Positions 52,846-60,965 of a stretch of DNA of 64,000 nt are shown one piece after another. The translations under genes and the position numbers were made by a program. The stretch comes from Terrabacter aerolatus (GTDB lineage: Bacteria > Actinomycetota > Actinomycetes > Actinomycetales > Dermatophilaceae): assembly GCF_007991735.1 (NCBI RefSeq), contig NZ_BJYX01000007.1:1-64000 (forward strand), given 5' to 3'. The notes under the pieces were generated by a model that did no database searches, had not been told where the DNA came from, and saw only the letters and a list, made by a program, of their open reading frames with translations. Within the stretch, counting starts at the first letter, position 1, and each line of letters opens with the position of its first letter.

Positions 52846-53379
52846 GTGAGCTCGCTGCGTGACGACGTGACCACCGGTCGCACCGCACCGGTCGTGGGTC
52901 GGGAGCGCCCGGCCTGGCTGGCGACCGTGTCGCTGGGGCTGTCCGTCGTCGGTTTGCTCGTCTCCGCCTACCTGACGTTCGAGCACTTCACGTCCAACGC
53001 GACCCTCGCCTGCAGCATCGGTGGCCTCGTCGACTGCGCCAAGGTCACCACGAGTGCGTGGAGCACCTTCATGGGGGTGCCGGTGGCGCTGCTCGGACTC
53101 GTCTTCTTCGTCGTCACGCTCGCGCTCTGCCTGCCGACGGCGTGGCGCCGTCCCGAGCGGTGGCTCGACCTGGCCCGGATCGGCTGGCTCACGGTCGGCC
53201 TCGGCATGGTGCTCTACCTCGTGTGGGCCGAGCTCTACCGGATCCACTCGATCTGCCTGTGGTGCACGGCTGTCCACGTCGTGACGTTCCTGCTGTGGAT
53301 CGTCGTCCTCTTCGGCCAGATCCTCTCGGGGCCGGCCGAGGCGTCCGACGTCCCGGGTGGGGGTATGCCGTCGCGCTGA
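52846..53379 (+). CDS. Vitamin K epoxide reductase (VKOR) family protein
   Basis: The 177-residue product has four transmembrane helices. The active-site CxxC is CLWC in IHSICLWCTAVH, and the shuttle cysteines are ACSIGGLVDC in the first outer loop, as in bacterial VKOR. These enzymes pass electrons from newly formed disulfides to menaquinone. Many actinobacterial VKORs are fused to or paired with a thioredoxin-like partner; here the partner is the DUF929 protein just upstream. It starts with GTG. Confidence 0.92.
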   Translation: MSSLRDDVTTGRTAPVVGRERPAWLATVSLGLSVVGLLVSAYLTFEHFTSNATLACSIGGLVDCAKVTTSAWSTFMGVPVALLGLVFFVVTLALCLPTAWRRPERWLDLARIGWLTVGLGMVLYLVWAELYRIHSICLWCTAVHVVTFLLWIVVLFGQILSGPAEASDVPGGGMPSR

Positions 53380-53447
53380 GCTGCGACGTCGGGTGCCGAC
53401 CACGCCGGGCGGGGACGTGTCCGGGCGACGGGGCGGACGGCATACGT

Positions 53448-53468
53448 CATCAGTCGAAGCGACTGATG
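53448..53468. terminator. Hairpin overlapping the DUF4032 stop codon
   Basis: CATCAGTCG and CGACTGATG form a perfect 9-bp stem around AAG, overlapping the last codons and stop of the DUF4032 gene and facing the convergent VKOR gene. Confidence 0.5.
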
Positions 53469-54694
53469 ACCGGCATCTCCTCGGTGTCGACGCCGAGCAC
53501 GGCCTTCTCCTCAGGCTTGGCCGGCAGGACCGTCTGCACGTAGTCGCGCAGGGCGTCCTCGATCGGGGTGTCGTGACCGGCTCGCTCGCTCATGTACCAG
53601 CGGTGCTCGAGCACCTCGTGGAAGATCTCCGCCGGCTCGAGGCGACCGGTCAGCTCGCGCGGCACGGCCCGGGTCACCGGCTCGTAGATCTTGGCGAGCC
53701 AGTCGTGCGCGACGATCTCCTCGTCGTCACCCTGACGGTCGGTCGCGGCGGCGTACGCGTCGAGGTCGTTGAGCAGGCGGCGCGCCTGGTTCTCGCCGAC
53801 GTCGAGGCCGGTGAGGCGCAGCAGTCGGCGCGAGTGGTGCCCGGCGTCGACGACCTTGGGGGTGATGACGATCTCGGTGCCGCCGATGTCGGTCGTGATC
53901 GACAGCTCGTCGACGTCGAAGCCGAGCTCGTTGAGCCGGCGAATGCGCTCGTCGACCCGCCACCGGTCACCGGCCTCGAAGCGCTCCGTGCCGGTCAGCG
54001 CGTGCCACAGCGTGTGGTAGCGCTCGATGATCGAGGCGGACACCTCGAAGGGGTCCGCGTGCTCCTCGAGGAAGCCCCCGGCCGCGAGGTCCATCAGCTC
54101 GCCCGCGATGTTGACCCGCGCGATGTCGAGGTCGTGCTCGCGCTGCCCGTCGGACAGGCGCGAGTGCAGCTCGCCGGTCTCGGCGTCGACGAGGTAGGCG
54201 GCGAAGGCACCCGCGTCGCGGCGGAAGAGCGTGTTGGACAGCGACACGTCGCCCCACCAGAACCCCTCGAGGTGCAGGCGCACGAGCAGGACCGCGAGGG
54301 CGTCCATGAGGCGCACCGCCGTGTCGGGCCGGAGGTTCTGGCTGTAGAGGGCTCGGTAGGGGAGCGAGAACTGCAGGTGGCGCGTGATGAGGCACGCGTC
54401 GAGCGGCTCGCCGTCGGCAGTGGTGCGACCGTGGACGACGCCGAACGGCTCGACGCACGGCACGTCGAGTCGACGCAGGCTGCGCAGCATGGCGTACTCG
54501 CGGTCGGCGATGTCGTCCTTGATCTCCTTGACCGCCAGCACCCGCGGGCCGAGCTTGACGAAGCGCACGACGTGGCGCGAGATGCCCCGCGGCAGCGCGG
54601 CGAGGTGGCTCTCGGGCCACTCCTCGAGCGGGGTCGACCAGGGCAGGTCGAGCAGGGCGGACTCGGGCCTGGCGGTGGTGATCTCGAGCGTCAC
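53450..54694 (-). CDS. DUF4032 / LPS-kinase-like protein
   Basis: The product of 414 residues has a kinase-like fold N-terminal part (about residues 1-230) and a C-terminal DUF4032 domain. FVKLGPRVLAVKEIKDD could provide the ATP-binding Lys, and GFWWGDVSLSNTLFR resembles the catalytic loop with Asp and Asn. The C-terminal domain includes EIFHEVLEHRWYMSE. Homologues are widespread in Actinobacteria (Rv2226-like) and have no known substrate. It overlaps the upstream Pr6Pr gene by four bases. Confidence 0.82.
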   Translation of the reverse strand: MTLEITTARPESALLDLPWSTPLEEWPESHLAALPRGISRHVVRFVKLGPRVLAVKEIKDDIADREYAMLRSLRRLDVPCVEPFGVVHGRTTADGEPLDACLITRHLQFSLPYRALYSQNLRPDTAVRLMDALAVLLVRLHLEGFWWGDVSLSNTLFRRDAGAFAAYLVDAETGELHSRLSDGQREHDLDIARVNIAGELMDLAAGGFLEEHADPFEVSASIIERYHTLWHALTGTERFEAGDRWRVDERIRRLNELGFDVDELSITTDIGGTEIVITPKVVDAGHHSRRLLRLTGLDVGENQARRLLNDLDAYAAATDRQGDDEEIVAHDWLAKIYEPVTRAVPRELTGRLEPAEIFHEVLEHRWYMSERAGHDTPIEDALRDYVQTVLPAKPEEKAVLGVDTEEMPVISRFD

Positions 54695-55347
54695 GCGCTC
54701 ATCGTGGCACGCTCGCGCGACAGGCGTCGATCAGCCCACAGCGCGAGGGCCCCCAGGGCCAGGAAGAGCACGGCGATCACGGCGCAGTTGACGAGGGTTC
54801 GGCCCAGGCCGATCTGGTCGACGTTGATGAACGGGTAGGGGTACCAGCCGACGAACGGGCCGAGCGCGAGCGTCGCGGCGAGCCACAGCACCGGCCAGAT
54901 GAGCGAGGGCAGCAGGTCCTGCCGCGTGACCCGGTGGCGGGGCCCGAAGGCGACCCAGCCGACGAACGCCAGCGCCGGCACCACGACGTGGAGCAGGCGG
55001 TCGCAGACGAGGCTCCCCGTCGTGTAGTTCGGCGACGGCGGGAGCGCGACGGCCGCCACGATCCCGGTGACCGTGATGCCGATGAGCGACGCGAGCCGGA
55101 CGACCCGGAACAGCTGGGTCCCCGTGCGGTCGCGGACGATGAGCCACATCGACACGGCCACGAGGAAGTTGGACTGGATCGTGAAGTAGGAGAAGTAGCG
55201 CCGTGTCTGCTCGAGCCGGCCGGCCGCGGCGGTCGAGTCGAGGATGTTGTCACCCGACAGGATGAGGGCCAGCTGCAGCACGAGGGCGACCACGGCCACG
55301 ACGAGCGTCACGGTGTGCCACGTGCGTCCGATCCGCGATGTCGTCAC
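54691..55347 (-). CDS. Pr6Pr family membrane protein
   Basis: The 218-residue product has six transmembrane helices and the Pr6Pr pattern RRYFSYFTIQSNFLVAVSMW, HVVVPALAFVGWVAFGPR and GWYPYPFINVDQIG. The family is related to FAR-17a/AIG1-like membrane proteins that include fatty-acid ester hydrolases; its bacterial role is unknown. It starts with GTG at 55347 with TAGGCT 7 nt upstream (leaderless). It is coupled to the DUF4032 gene by overlap. Confidence 0.82.
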   Translation of the reverse strand: MTTSRIGRTWHTVTLVVAVVALVLQLALILSGDNILDSTAAAGRLEQTRRYFSYFTIQSNFLVAVSMWLIVRDRTGTQLFRVVRLASLIGITVTGIVAAVALPPSPNYTTGSLVCDRLLHVVVPALAFVGWVAFGPRHRVTRQDLLPSLIWPVLWLAATLALGPFVGWYPYPFINVDQIGLGRTLVNCAVIAVLFLALGALALWADRRLSRERATMSA

Positions 55348-55440
55348 ACGCGCGAGCCTAGAGCCTGGGGCGTCGCGCGCGCCCGAACCTGTCCAGCGTT
55401 GCGCCACGGCGGTGGCACGTCGGATCCCACCCGAACGACG

Positions 55441-55473
55441 CTGGGCCGGCACCCACGAGGGGTGCCGGCCCAG
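55441..55473 (-). terminator. Terminator after malK
   Basis: A perfect 14-bp stem, CTGGGCCGGCACCC with its complement, around a 5-nt loop, 38 bp after the malK stop. Confidence 0.85.
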
Positions 55474-55511
55474 CGGCATGCACACGCTGTCCGCGCCGGA
55501 GGCGCGTCGGG

Positions 55512-56615
55512 TCAGTCGCCGACGCGCAGGCCCGACTCCGAGTTGAAGACGTGCACGTGGCCGGCCTTGGGCTTGAGGTAGATCTTCTCGCCCTTCTCCG
55601 GGGGGCGACGACCGTCGACGCGGGCGATGAACGGCACGGCGCCGGCGTTCTCGCCCGTGGCCTCGAGGAGCTTCTGCTCCGTCGAGCCGTAGATGTAGGC
55701 GTCGGCGCCGAGCTCCTCGACGACGTCGACCGTGACGGGGATGCCCGACTGGTCGGAGCTCAGCTCGAGGTCCTCGGGACGGACACCCAGCGTCACGTCC
55801 TTGCCGACACCGGAGAGGTCCTCGCGCGAGATCGGCACGGTGTGGCCGTGGAGGTCCACGCCGCCGTCGGTGACGGCCACGTTCATGAGGTTCATGGCGG
55901 GGGAGCCGATGAAGCCGGCGACGAAGACGTTGGCCGGGTGGTCGTACATGCGGCGCGGGCTGTCGCACTGCTGGAGGATGCCGTCCTTGAGCACCGCGAC
56001 GCGGTCACCCATCGTCATGGCCTCGACCTGGTCGTGCGTGACGTAGACCGTCGTGACGCCGAGGCGGCGCTGGAGCGAGGCGATCTGCGTACGCGTCTGG
56101 ACGCGGAGCTTCGCGTCGAGGTTGGACAGCGGCTCGTCCATGAGGAAGACCTGGGGCGAGCGCACGATCGCACGACCCATGGCCACGCGCTGGCGCTGAC
56201 CACCCGAGAGGGCCTTCGGCTTGCGGTCGAGGTAGGGCGTCAGGTCGAGGATCTTGGCGGCCTCCTCGACGCGCTTGCGGATCTCGGCCTTGTCGACGCC
56301 GGCGATCTTGAGCGCGAAGCCCATGTTGTCGGCGACCGTCATGTGCGGGTAGAGCGCGTAGTTCTGGAACACCATCGCGACGTCGCGGTCCTTGGGGGAC
56401 AGGTTCGTCACGTCGCGGTCACCGATGAGGATGCGGCCGCCGTTGACCTCCTCGAGGCCGGCGAGCATGCGCAGGGAGGTGGACTTGCCACATCCGGAGG
56501 GACCGACGAGGACGAGGAACTCCCCGTCCGCGATCTCGATGTTGAGCTTGTCGACGGAGGGGACCGGGTTGCCCGGGTACTGCCTCGTCGCGTTGTCGAA
56601 CGTCACTGTTGCCAT
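55512..56615 (-). CDS. malK: Sugar ABC transporter ATPase (MalK/UgpC/MsiK type)
   Basis: The 367-residue ATPase has Walker A (GPSGCGKST, about residues 37-45), signature LSGGQRQR, Walker B VFLMDEPLSNLD and the H-loop YVTHDQVEAMT. A C-terminal OB-fold regulatory domain follows (LGVRPEDLELS). It is divergent from malEFG, which carries no ATPase gene of its own, so it probably energises that importer. In Streptomyces a similar ATPase (MsiK) serves many sugar systems, so it may be shared. AAGGAAGG lies before the ATG. Confidence 0.92.
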   Translation of the reverse strand: MATVTFDNATRQYPGNPVPSVDKLNIEIADGEFLVLVGPSGCGKSTSLRMLAGLEEVNGGRILIGDRDVTNLSPKDRDVAMVFQNYALYPHMTVADNMGFALKIAGVDKAEIRKRVEEAAKILDLTPYLDRKPKALSGGQRQRVAMGRAIVRSPQVFLMDEPLSNLDAKLRVQTRTQIASLQRRLGVTTVYVTHDQVEAMTMGDRVAVLKDGILQQCDSPRRMYDHPANVFVAGFIGSPAMNLMNVAVTDGGVDLHGHTVPISREDLSGVGKDVTLGVRPEDLELSSDQSGIPVTVDVVEELGADAYIYGSTEQKLLEATGENAGAVPFIARVDGRRPPEKGEKIYLKPKAGHVHVFNSESGLRVGD

Positions 56616-56721
56616 GGCTTCATTGCCTTCCTTCACCGGCAGGAACGTGCCGGACGATCCGTTGTAAAGGTGCCTGCCCGGCTGAGCAGGCCTCGCCATC
56701 ATGTCCCATGCGTCGCGGGTT

Positions 56722-56820
56722 GACCACCCCCGGACCACCCCCGGACCACCCCCGGTGCGCCGTCGATGCTCTCTCGGCGCTCCTTCGATGCTCCCTCGGC
56801 GCTCCCTCGGTGCGCCGGAC
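56722..56820. repeat. 11-bp tandem array upstream of malK
   Basis: Nine consecutive 11-bp units occur. The first three are identical (GACCACCCCCG). The next six follow a looser consensus close to RTGCTCCCTCG (ATGCTCCCTCG, GCGCTCCCTCG, GCGCTCCTTCG and similar). The 11-bp period places each copy on the same face of the helix. Located 107-205 bp upstream of the malK start. Confidence 0.75.
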
Positions 56821-56904
56821 CGGTGTCGGGTGGGCGTCGACAGCGGGTCCGGAGCCGTGCCCGGGGTCGCCGATCGACGTCGCGACGCGGCCGTGTCCAG
56901 AACG

Positions 56905-56952
56905 TTGCAAAAACTTGCTGCAAGCAAGTGGCCGCCGTCTGCAACTTCTTGC
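56905..56952 (+). promoter_or_regulatory. LacI/MalR-type operator cluster before malE
   Basis: TTGCAA (56905-56910), CTTGCTGCAAGCAAG (56914-56928, a palindrome with arms CTTGC/GCAAG), TGCAA (56940-56944) and CTTGC (56948-56952) crowd within 48 bp. CTTGCAG-like half-sites are the recognition elements of Streptomyces MalR. The cognate regulator is probably the LacI-family protein at the end of this operon. Confidence 0.65.
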
Positions 56953-57006
56953 TAGATTCCGGGGCACCGGTGGCGGCGTGTGCCACCTGGCTTCAAAGGA
57001 GAATCC

Positions 57007-58326
57007 ATGCACAAGCGTGCGCTCGGCGCTGCTGCTGTCACGGGTGTTGCCGCCCTGGCCCTCAGCGCCTGCGGTGGGTCCAGCCCCACCACCCCGTCCA
57101 ACACCGGTGCCGCCGGCACGAGCAAGGCCACGACCTCCGGCACCCCCGAGACGCCGAGTGGCACCGCCGCTCCCGTCCGTGACGCCAACGTCGACCTCGT
57201 CATCTGGACCGACGCCGACCGTTCCAAGGCCGTGCAGAAGTACGCCGACCAGTTCGCCGCCGAGAACGGCGTGACGGTCAAGGTCCAGATCTCGACCGAC
57301 ACCCGCGCCCAGTTCAAGGACGCGACCAAGGTCGGCAAGGGCCCGGACGTCATCGTCGGTGCCCACGACTGGCTCGGCGAGCTCGTCCAGAACTCGACGG
57401 TCGCCCCGGTCAACCTCAGCCCCGACGTCGCGGCGAAGTTCCTGCCGAGCGCCATCGCTGCCACGAAGTTCAACGGCCAGTCCTACGGTGTGCCCTACGC
57501 CATCGAGAACATCGGCCTCATGTACAACAAGGACCTCGTCCCGAACCCGCCCAAGACCATGGACGAGCTCGTCGCCACCGGCGAGAAGCTCGTCAAGGAG
57601 GGCAAGGCCAAGCAGGTCCTGAGCCAGTTCGTCTCCAAGGTCGGCAACGCGTACTTCGCCTACCCGTACCTGTCGGCCTTCCCCGAGGGTGGCATCTTCG
57701 CCACGAAGTCCAACGGCGACTACGACCCCAACAAGCTGATCGTCAACAGCGCCGGCTCCGTCAAGGGTGGCGAGGAGCTCGCCAAGCTCGGTGCGGCCAA
57801 GGTCCTCTCGACCAACGTCGACGACACGAACCAGGACGCGCTCTTCGACACGAAGGCCGCCCCGTTCATGATCTCCGGCCCGTGGAGCGTCGCCAAGGCC
57901 AAGGACGCCGGTATCAACTATGGCATCGCCCCGCTGCCCAGCCTCACGGGCGGCGGCGCCATGCAGCCGTTCCTCGGTGTCCAGATGTTCTACGTCTCGA
58001 GCAAGGCCAAGAACGCCGCCCTCGCGCAGGAGTTCGTCACGAACTACATCCCGCGCAAGGACGTCCAGCTGGCCCTCTTCGAGGTCGGCAAGCGTCCGCC
58101 GGCCCTCAAGGAGGCCTACGACCAGGTTGCCGCCACGGACCCCGACGTCAAGGCGTGGTACGAGGCCGGTCTCGGTGGCAAGCCGATGCCGAACATCCCC
58201 GCGATGAACTCGGTCTGGGGCCCCTTCGGCCAGGCGACCGCTGACATCATCGCCGGCAAGGCTGGTGCGAAGGAGCGTCTCGACGCTGCGGCCAAGGAGA
58301 TCGCGGCCAACATCGCCAAGGGCTGA
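57007..58326 (+). CDS. malE: Maltose/maltodextrin-binding lipoprotein
   Basis: The 439-residue solute-binding protein has a signal peptide and lipobox LSAC (Cys22). A Thr/Ser/Pro-rich linker of about 35 residues precedes the cluster B (family 1) fold: VDLVIWTDADRSKAV, GKGPDVIVGAHDWLGEL, YGVPYAIENIGLMYNKDLV and FMISGPWSVAKAK. It delivers malto-oligosaccharides to MalFG. AAAGGAGAATCC before the ATG is a strong ribosome binding site. Confidence 0.93.
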   Translation: MHKRALGAAAVTGVAALALSACGGSSPTTPSNTGAAGTSKATTSGTPETPSGTAAPVRDANVDLVIWTDADRSKAVQKYADQFAAENGVTVKVQISTDTRAQFKDATKVGKGPDVIVGAHDWLGELVQNSTVAPVNLSPDVAAKFLPSAIAATKFNGQSYGVPYAIENIGLMYNKDLVPNPPKTMDELVATGEKLVKEGKAKQVLSQFVSKVGNAYFAYPYLSAFPEGGIFATKSNGDYDPNKLIVNSAGSVKGGEELAKLGAAKVLSTNVDDTNQDALFDTKAAPFMISGPWSVAKAKDAGINYGIAPLPSLTGGGAMQPFLGVQMFYVSSKAKNAALAQEFVTNYIPRKDVQLALFEVGKRPPALKEAYDQVAATDPDVKAWYEAGLGGKPMPNIPAMNSVWGPFGQATADIIAGKAGAKERLDAAAKEIAANIAKG

Positions 58327-58343
58327 GCTCCCTCGGTCCGAGA

Positions 58344-58426
58344 GGGTTCCGGGTCCCGCCGTCATGGCGGGCCCGGAACCCCCCGGCCCGGGATCGGGCC
58401 ACCGGGGAGCTCCTGAGGGGCTCCCC
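58344..58426 (+). terminator. Two hairpins between malE and malF
   Basis: The first is a 16-bp stem with one bulged T (58344-58360 with 58366-58381). The second is GGGGAGC/GCTCCCC (58404-58410 with 58420-58426). Such intercistronic structures commonly lower permease expression relative to the binding protein. Confidence 0.7.
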
Positions 58427-58476
58427 TTCGTGCATCTACGGCAACGGCGCCGGTCCGGCGCAAAAGGACGTGTCAC

Positions 58477-60021
58477 ATGACCAAGCCCCTCGCGCTCGCG
58501 ATCAAGTGGGTTCTCATCGTCGCGACGATGGCCGGCATCCTGTGGATCGCCACCAAGCTCGCCCAGGCAGGCAACACGATGGCCGTCGTCATCGCCGGAC
58601 TCGTGGGGATGGGCATCCTCGCGGTCTACGCGACCCGCCGGTCCGTTCCCCTGAAGTACCTCGTCCCGGGTCTGCTCTTCATGACCCTCTTCCAGCTCTG
58701 GCCGGTGCTCTACACCGCGAGCCTCTCGACGACCAACTACGGCGACGGACACCTCTACAGCAAGGAGGAGTCGGTCACCGACATCATCGCCCAGTCGGTG
58801 CGTGAGGTCGCCGACACCCCGCGCTACAAGATGTCGATCGCGACGAAGGAGGGCGGCGACCCCGCCACCGCCGACCTCGTCCTGCTCCTGACCAAGCCCG
58901 ACGGGTCGATGTACGTCGGCGACAAGGCCGGCCTGCAGCCGCTGCCCGCCACCGGCGTCGAGAAGACCTCGATCGGCAAGATCACCAAGGCTCCCGGCTA
59001 CACCGTCCTCAACGCTCGCCAGGCCAACGCCCGCAGCAAGGACCTCTCGGCCATCGCCATCCCGACGAGCGACGGCGGCGGCATCAAGCCGGTCGGCCTC
59101 TCGGAGGCCTTCGAGGGACGCGCGACGGTGACCTACGACGCCAAGGCCGACAAGCTCACCGACGCTTCGACGCAGCCACCGACGGTCTACGCGCCCAAGG
59201 ACGCCCGCTGGGTCAACGTGGCCGACCCCACCATGAGCTTTCCCCAGGGCTGGAAGGAGAGCGTCGGGTTCGCCAACTACACGCGGATCTTCACCGACGA
59301 CACGATCCGCAGCGGCTTCCTCGGCATCTTCATCTGGAACGTCGTCTTCGCCATCGTCTCGGTGCTGTCGACGTTCCTGCTCGGGATGCTCATCGCGCTG
59401 CTCTTCAACGACCCGAGACTGCGTGGCAAGGCGATCTACCGATCCCTGCTCATCCTTCCCTACGCCCTGCCCGGCTTCGTGACGGCGCTGGTGTGGAAGG
59501 GCATGTTCAACCAGGACTACGGCATCATCAACCAGACCCTGGGACTCGGGATCGACTGGCTCGGCACGCCGTTCGGGGCCAAGGCCGCGATCCTCATCAC
59601 GAACCTGTGGCTCGGCTTCCCCTACATGTTCATCGTCTGCACCGGTGCCCTGCAGTCGATCCCGCAGGACGTGCGTGAGGCGGCGACCATCGACGGCGCC
59701 AACGCCTTCCGGACGCTGCGTTCGATCATCATGCCGCTGCTGCTCGTCGCCGTCGGCCCGCTGCTGCTCGCGTCGTTCGCCTTCAACTTCAACAACTTCG
59801 GGCTCATCTACCTGCTCACCAAGGGCGGCCCGTTCAACGGCGCCGACACGAGCATCGGCTCGAGCGACCTGCTCATCACGTATGCGTTCCGGCTGGCCTT
59901 CTCGGGCAGCGCGCCGAACTACGGTTTCGCAGCCGCGGTCTCCGTCATCATCTTCCTGCTCGTGGCGCTGATGAGCATCCCGGGCTTCCGTCGCACCAAG
60001 GCTCTCGAGGAGGTCAACTGA
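58477..60021 (+). CDS. malF: Maltodextrin ABC transporter permease MalF
   Basis: The 514-residue permease has two N-terminal helices, another helix and a large extracytoplasmic domain of about 190 residues (about 85-265). The permease core follows with the EAA loop DVREAATIDGANAFRTLRSIIMPLL. This matches MalF of enterobacteria, including the large P2-like domain that contacts MalE, and is not the short actinobacterial sugar permease of about 300 residues. Its stop overlaps the malG start (TGATG). Confidence 0.92.
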   Translation: MTKPLALAIKWVLIVATMAGILWIATKLAQAGNTMAVVIAGLVGMGILAVYATRRSVPLKYLVPGLLFMTLFQLWPVLYTASLSTTNYGDGHLYSKEESVTDIIAQSVREVADTPRYKMSIATKEGGDPATADLVLLLTKPDGSMYVGDKAGLQPLPATGVEKTSIGKITKAPGYTVLNARQANARSKDLSAIAIPTSDGGGIKPVGLSEAFEGRATVTYDAKADKLTDASTQPPTVYAPKDARWVNVADPTMSFPQGWKESVGFANYTRIFTDDTIRSGFLGIFIWNVVFAIVSVLSTFLLGMLIALLFNDPRLRGKAIYRSLLILPYALPGFVTALVWKGMFNQDYGIINQTLGLGIDWLGTPFGAKAAILITNLWLGFPYMFIVCTGALQSIPQDVREAATIDGANAFRTLRSIIMPLLLVAVGPLLLASFAFNFNNFGLIYLLTKGGPFNGADTSIGSSDLLITYAFRLAFSGSAPNYGFAAAVSVIIFLLVALMSIPGFRRTKALEEVN

Positions 60022-60965
60022 TGTCGACCGTCAACGCTCCTGTCCCTGCTGACCCGCGGATGGACGCCCGCGTCTCCGAGGAGACCGGTGTCACCCGGCC
60101 GCCGTCCCCGAAGCGTCGCGGCGCGGGCGGCTCCGTATGGTGGCGGCACGCGCTGGGGATCATCGCCCTGATGTGGGCGCTCTTCCCGATCCTCTTCATC
60201 TACTCGGCCGCGACCAACCCGAGCGGCACGCTCAACACGGCGAGCCTGTGGCCGTCGGGCTTCTCGACGAAGAACTTCACCGACCTGTTCAACGACAGCT
60301 CGCGCCCGTTCTGGACCTGGTACAAGAACTCGATGATCATCTCGTTCGTCGGGGCGCTCGGGGCGGTCTTCATCGGCGCGTGCGCGGCGTTCGCCTTCTC
60401 GCGCCTGCGGTTCAAGGGTCGTCGCGGCGGGATGATGTTCCTGCTGCTCACGACGTTCTTCCCGGCGCTCCTCGCCATCGTCGCGACGTACATCATCTTC
60501 GCCGGCATCGGTGACGTGCTCCCGGCCTTCGGCCTCAACACCGTGACCGGCCTCATCCTGGCCTACCTCGGTGGAGCGCTCGGTGCCAACGTGTGGCTGC
60601 TCAAGGGCTACTTCGACACGGTGCCACGTGAGCTCGACGAGGCCGCGATCGTCGACGGGGCCAGCCATGCACGCATCTTCTTCACGATGACGCTGCGGCT
60701 CGTCATGCCGATCCTCGTCACGGTCTTCATGCTCGTCTTCGTGGGCCTCTACGGCGAGTTCATGCTGGCCAGCGTCTTCCTCACCGACGTCGACAACCAG
60801 ACGCTCGGTGTCGGGCTCTACGGCATGACGCTCGGCAACGACGCCAACACCCTGTTCGGTCGGTTCACGGCCGGCGCGCTCCTGGGCTCGATCCCCGTCA
60901 TGCTCCTCTACCTGGCCTTCCAGCGGCAGCTCGTCGGTGGCCTGACCACGGGATCCGTGAAGTGA
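60021..60965 (+). CDS. malG: Maltodextrin ABC transporter permease MalG
   Basis: The 314-residue permease has six helices after a 40-residue polar tail. The EAA coupling motif is ELDEAAIVDGASHARIFFTMTLRLVMPIL. The C-terminus ends QLVGGLTTGSVK, like MalG, where it contacts the MalK ATPases. It overlaps malF by one base and the GH13 gene by four. Confidence 0.94.
   Translation: MSTVNAPVPADPRMDARVSEETGVTRPPSPKRRGAGGSVWWRHALGIIALMWALFPILFIYSAATNPSGTLNTASLWPSGFSTKNFTDLFNDSSRPFWTWYKNSMIISFVGALGAVFIGACAAFAFSRLRFKGRRGGMMFLLLTTFFPALLAIVATYIIFAGIGDVLPAFGLNTVTGLILAYLGGALGANVWLLKGYFDTVPRELDEAAIVDGASHARIFFTMTLRLVMPILVTVFMLVFVGLYGEFMLASVFLTDVDNQTLGVGLYGMTLGNDANTLFGRFTAGALLGSIPVMLLYLAFQRQLVGGLTTGSVK

Larger units (their letters stand above)
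56616..57006. promoter_or_regulatory. Divergent malK-malE regulatory region
   Basis: This 391-bp gap contains no gene. It carries an 11-bp tandem array on the malK side and MalR/LacI-type operator half-sites on the malE side. AAAGGAG lies before malE. Confidence 0.6.

Noticed and set aside
1416-53445. Octamer as a Chi or KOPS-like orientation signal
   Set aside because: The two orientations are nearly equal in number and intermixed, whereas Chi and KOPS motifs are skewed to one strand along a replichore.
56722-56820. CRISPR array
   Set aside because: 11-bp units without spacers and no cas genes nearby; this is an ordinary tandem array.
56620-58752. 710-codon minus-strand frame opposite malE
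   Set aside because: It is antisense to malE with no domain, and composition shows it is a shadow.
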